A stretch of DNA of 6,463 nucleotides from contig JAKCCP010000067.1 of the NCBI GenBank assembly GCA_021841985.1, positions 1 to 6,463 of the forward strand. Reading direction: 5' to 3'. The notes below the pieces were generated by a model. It made no database searches. It was not told the DNA's origin and saw only the letters and a program-made list of their open reading frames with translations. Source of the stretch: Pseudomonadota bacterium (GTDB lineage: Bacteria > Pseudomonadota > Alphaproteobacteria > Acetobacterales > Acetobacteraceae). Position numbers and translations under genes: made by a program. This document shows, in pieces, positions 5,916 to 6,463 of this stretch (positions within the stretch are counted from its first letter, which is position 1; the number at the start of each line of letters is the position of its first letter).

Positions 5916-6463
5916 TGTCGATTTTCACTGAGAACTGACCCGGGTTGGCTGGGAATTCCCACTGAGAATTGACCCATGTTCGAACCTGCCCCGGCTGGGA
6001 TCAGCGGGGGTGTATGGAGTGATCGGCATGGCATTGTTGGGCGTCATCCGACGCTGGGCCCTTCGGGAGGGCATATCGATCCGGGCGATCTCGCGGCGCA
6101 CCGGGCTGTCGCGGAACACGCTCCGCAAATATCTTCGTTCGGGCGCGGTGGAGCCGAGGTTCAAGGTTCCCGAGCGGTCCAGCGGCCTGGACCCGTTCGC
6201 GGGTAAGCTCTCGCTCTGGCTGAAGGCGGAGGCCGGCAAGTCCCGCAAGCAGAGACGCACCGTCAAGCAGCTTCACGCCGACCTGGTGGCTCTGGGATAC
6301 GGCGGATCCTACGGCCGCGTGGCGGCCTTCGCCCGGGCCTGGAAGGCTGACCGGCTGCGGGAGCAGCAGAGCAGCGGGCGAGGCACGTTCGTGCCGCTGG
6401 TCTTTCAGCCCGGGGAGGCCTTCCAGTTCGACTGGAGCGAGGACTGGGCGATGCTGGACGGCG
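5916..6463 (+). mobile_element. IS21-family insertion sequence, left end (continues off window)
   Basis: The element appears to begin with TGT at 5916 and carries the duplicated terminal repeat expected of IS21: CACTGAGAACTGACCC at 5926-5941 and CACTGAGAATTGACCC at 5960-5975, identical except for one base and 34 bases apart. A GGGAATTCCC palindrome (5951-5960) lies between them. The istA gene follows on the + strand. The right end, istB and any target duplication are beyond the window. The insertion point is 117 bases upstream of tRNA-Lys and leaves that tRNA's promoter intact. Confidence 0.85.
6028..6463 (+). CDS. istA: IstA-type transposase of an IS21-family element (N-terminal part)
   Basis: The frame stays open from ATG 6028 to the window end (145 codons). 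The protein begins ALLGVIRRWALREGISIRAI, followed by a helix-turn-helix ISRRTGLSRNTLRKYLR (about residues 20-36), typical of IS21 IstA, which binds the terminal repeats. Further on is RTVKQLHADLVALGYGGSY and then EAFQFDWSEDW, where D135 is the first acidic residue of the DDE integrase core. The start is ATG 6028 because GGAG (6016-6019) lies eight bases upstream; in-frame GTG codons at 6010 and 6019 are alternatives. IstA carries out cut-and-paste or circle-mediated transposition with the IstB ATPase, presumably encoded next. No frameshift or stop is seen in the visible part. Confidence 0.9.
   Translation, partial: MALLGVIRRWALREGISIRAISRRTGLSRNTLRKYLRSGAVEPRFKVPERSSGLDPFAGKLSLWLKAEAGKSRKQRRTVKQLHADLVALGYGGSYGRVAAFARAWKADRLREQQSSGRGTFVPLVFQPGEAFQFDWSEDWAMLDG

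Overview
The window comes from a GC-rich bacterium, most likely an alphaproteobacterium. This rests on three observations. The nitrous-oxide reductase (nos) cluster carries a nosX gene. The tRNA-Lys promoter reads CTTCAC-17 nt-CTACAA, close to the CTTGAC/CTATAT form usual in Alphaproteobacteria. The transposase types resemble those common in rhizobia and sphingomonads. The genus cannot be fixed from the sequence alone.

Bases 1-3732 are the 3' half of a nos operon, all on the + strand: the C-terminal part of nosD, then complete nosF, nosY, nosL and nosX. Every junction is a 4-base stop/start overlap (GTGA or ATGA), so the genes are tightly translationally coupled. NosF (ATPase), NosY (membrane permease) and NosD (periplasmic beta-helix protein) form the ABC-type complex needed to build the copper-sulfur CuZ centre of N2O reductase. 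NosL is the copper chaperone that feeds it. NosX is an ApbE-like FMN transferase thought to flavinylate NosR, the electron donor. Together they mature and power the last step of denitrification, N2O to N2. NosL lacks a lipobox cysteine, and NosX departs from the family at several expected active-site positions.

Bases 3733-5720 are a patchwork of broken mobile and island DNA. In order: a short spacer; an IS630-family transposase remnant on the - strand with an in-frame TAA; an IS5-family transposase that is frameshifted and cut off before its later catalytic residues; the C-terminal end of a DUF499-type ATPase, a family found in anti-phage islands; a non-coding stretch; and a decayed 3' fragment of a tRNA-Gly(GCC) gene that looks like an integration scar. 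One open frame (4096-5328) runs through the broken IS5 gene into the DUF499 tail and would be mis-called as a single 410-residue protein.

Bases 5721-6463 hold an intact tRNA-Lys(CTT) on the - strand with a recognisable promoter, then the left end of an IS21-family element with its duplicated terminal repeat and the first 145 codons of istA, running off the window.

I found no intact new system. The value here lies in the odd NosL and NosX and in the layered remains of a tRNA-linked island downstream of a denitrification operon.
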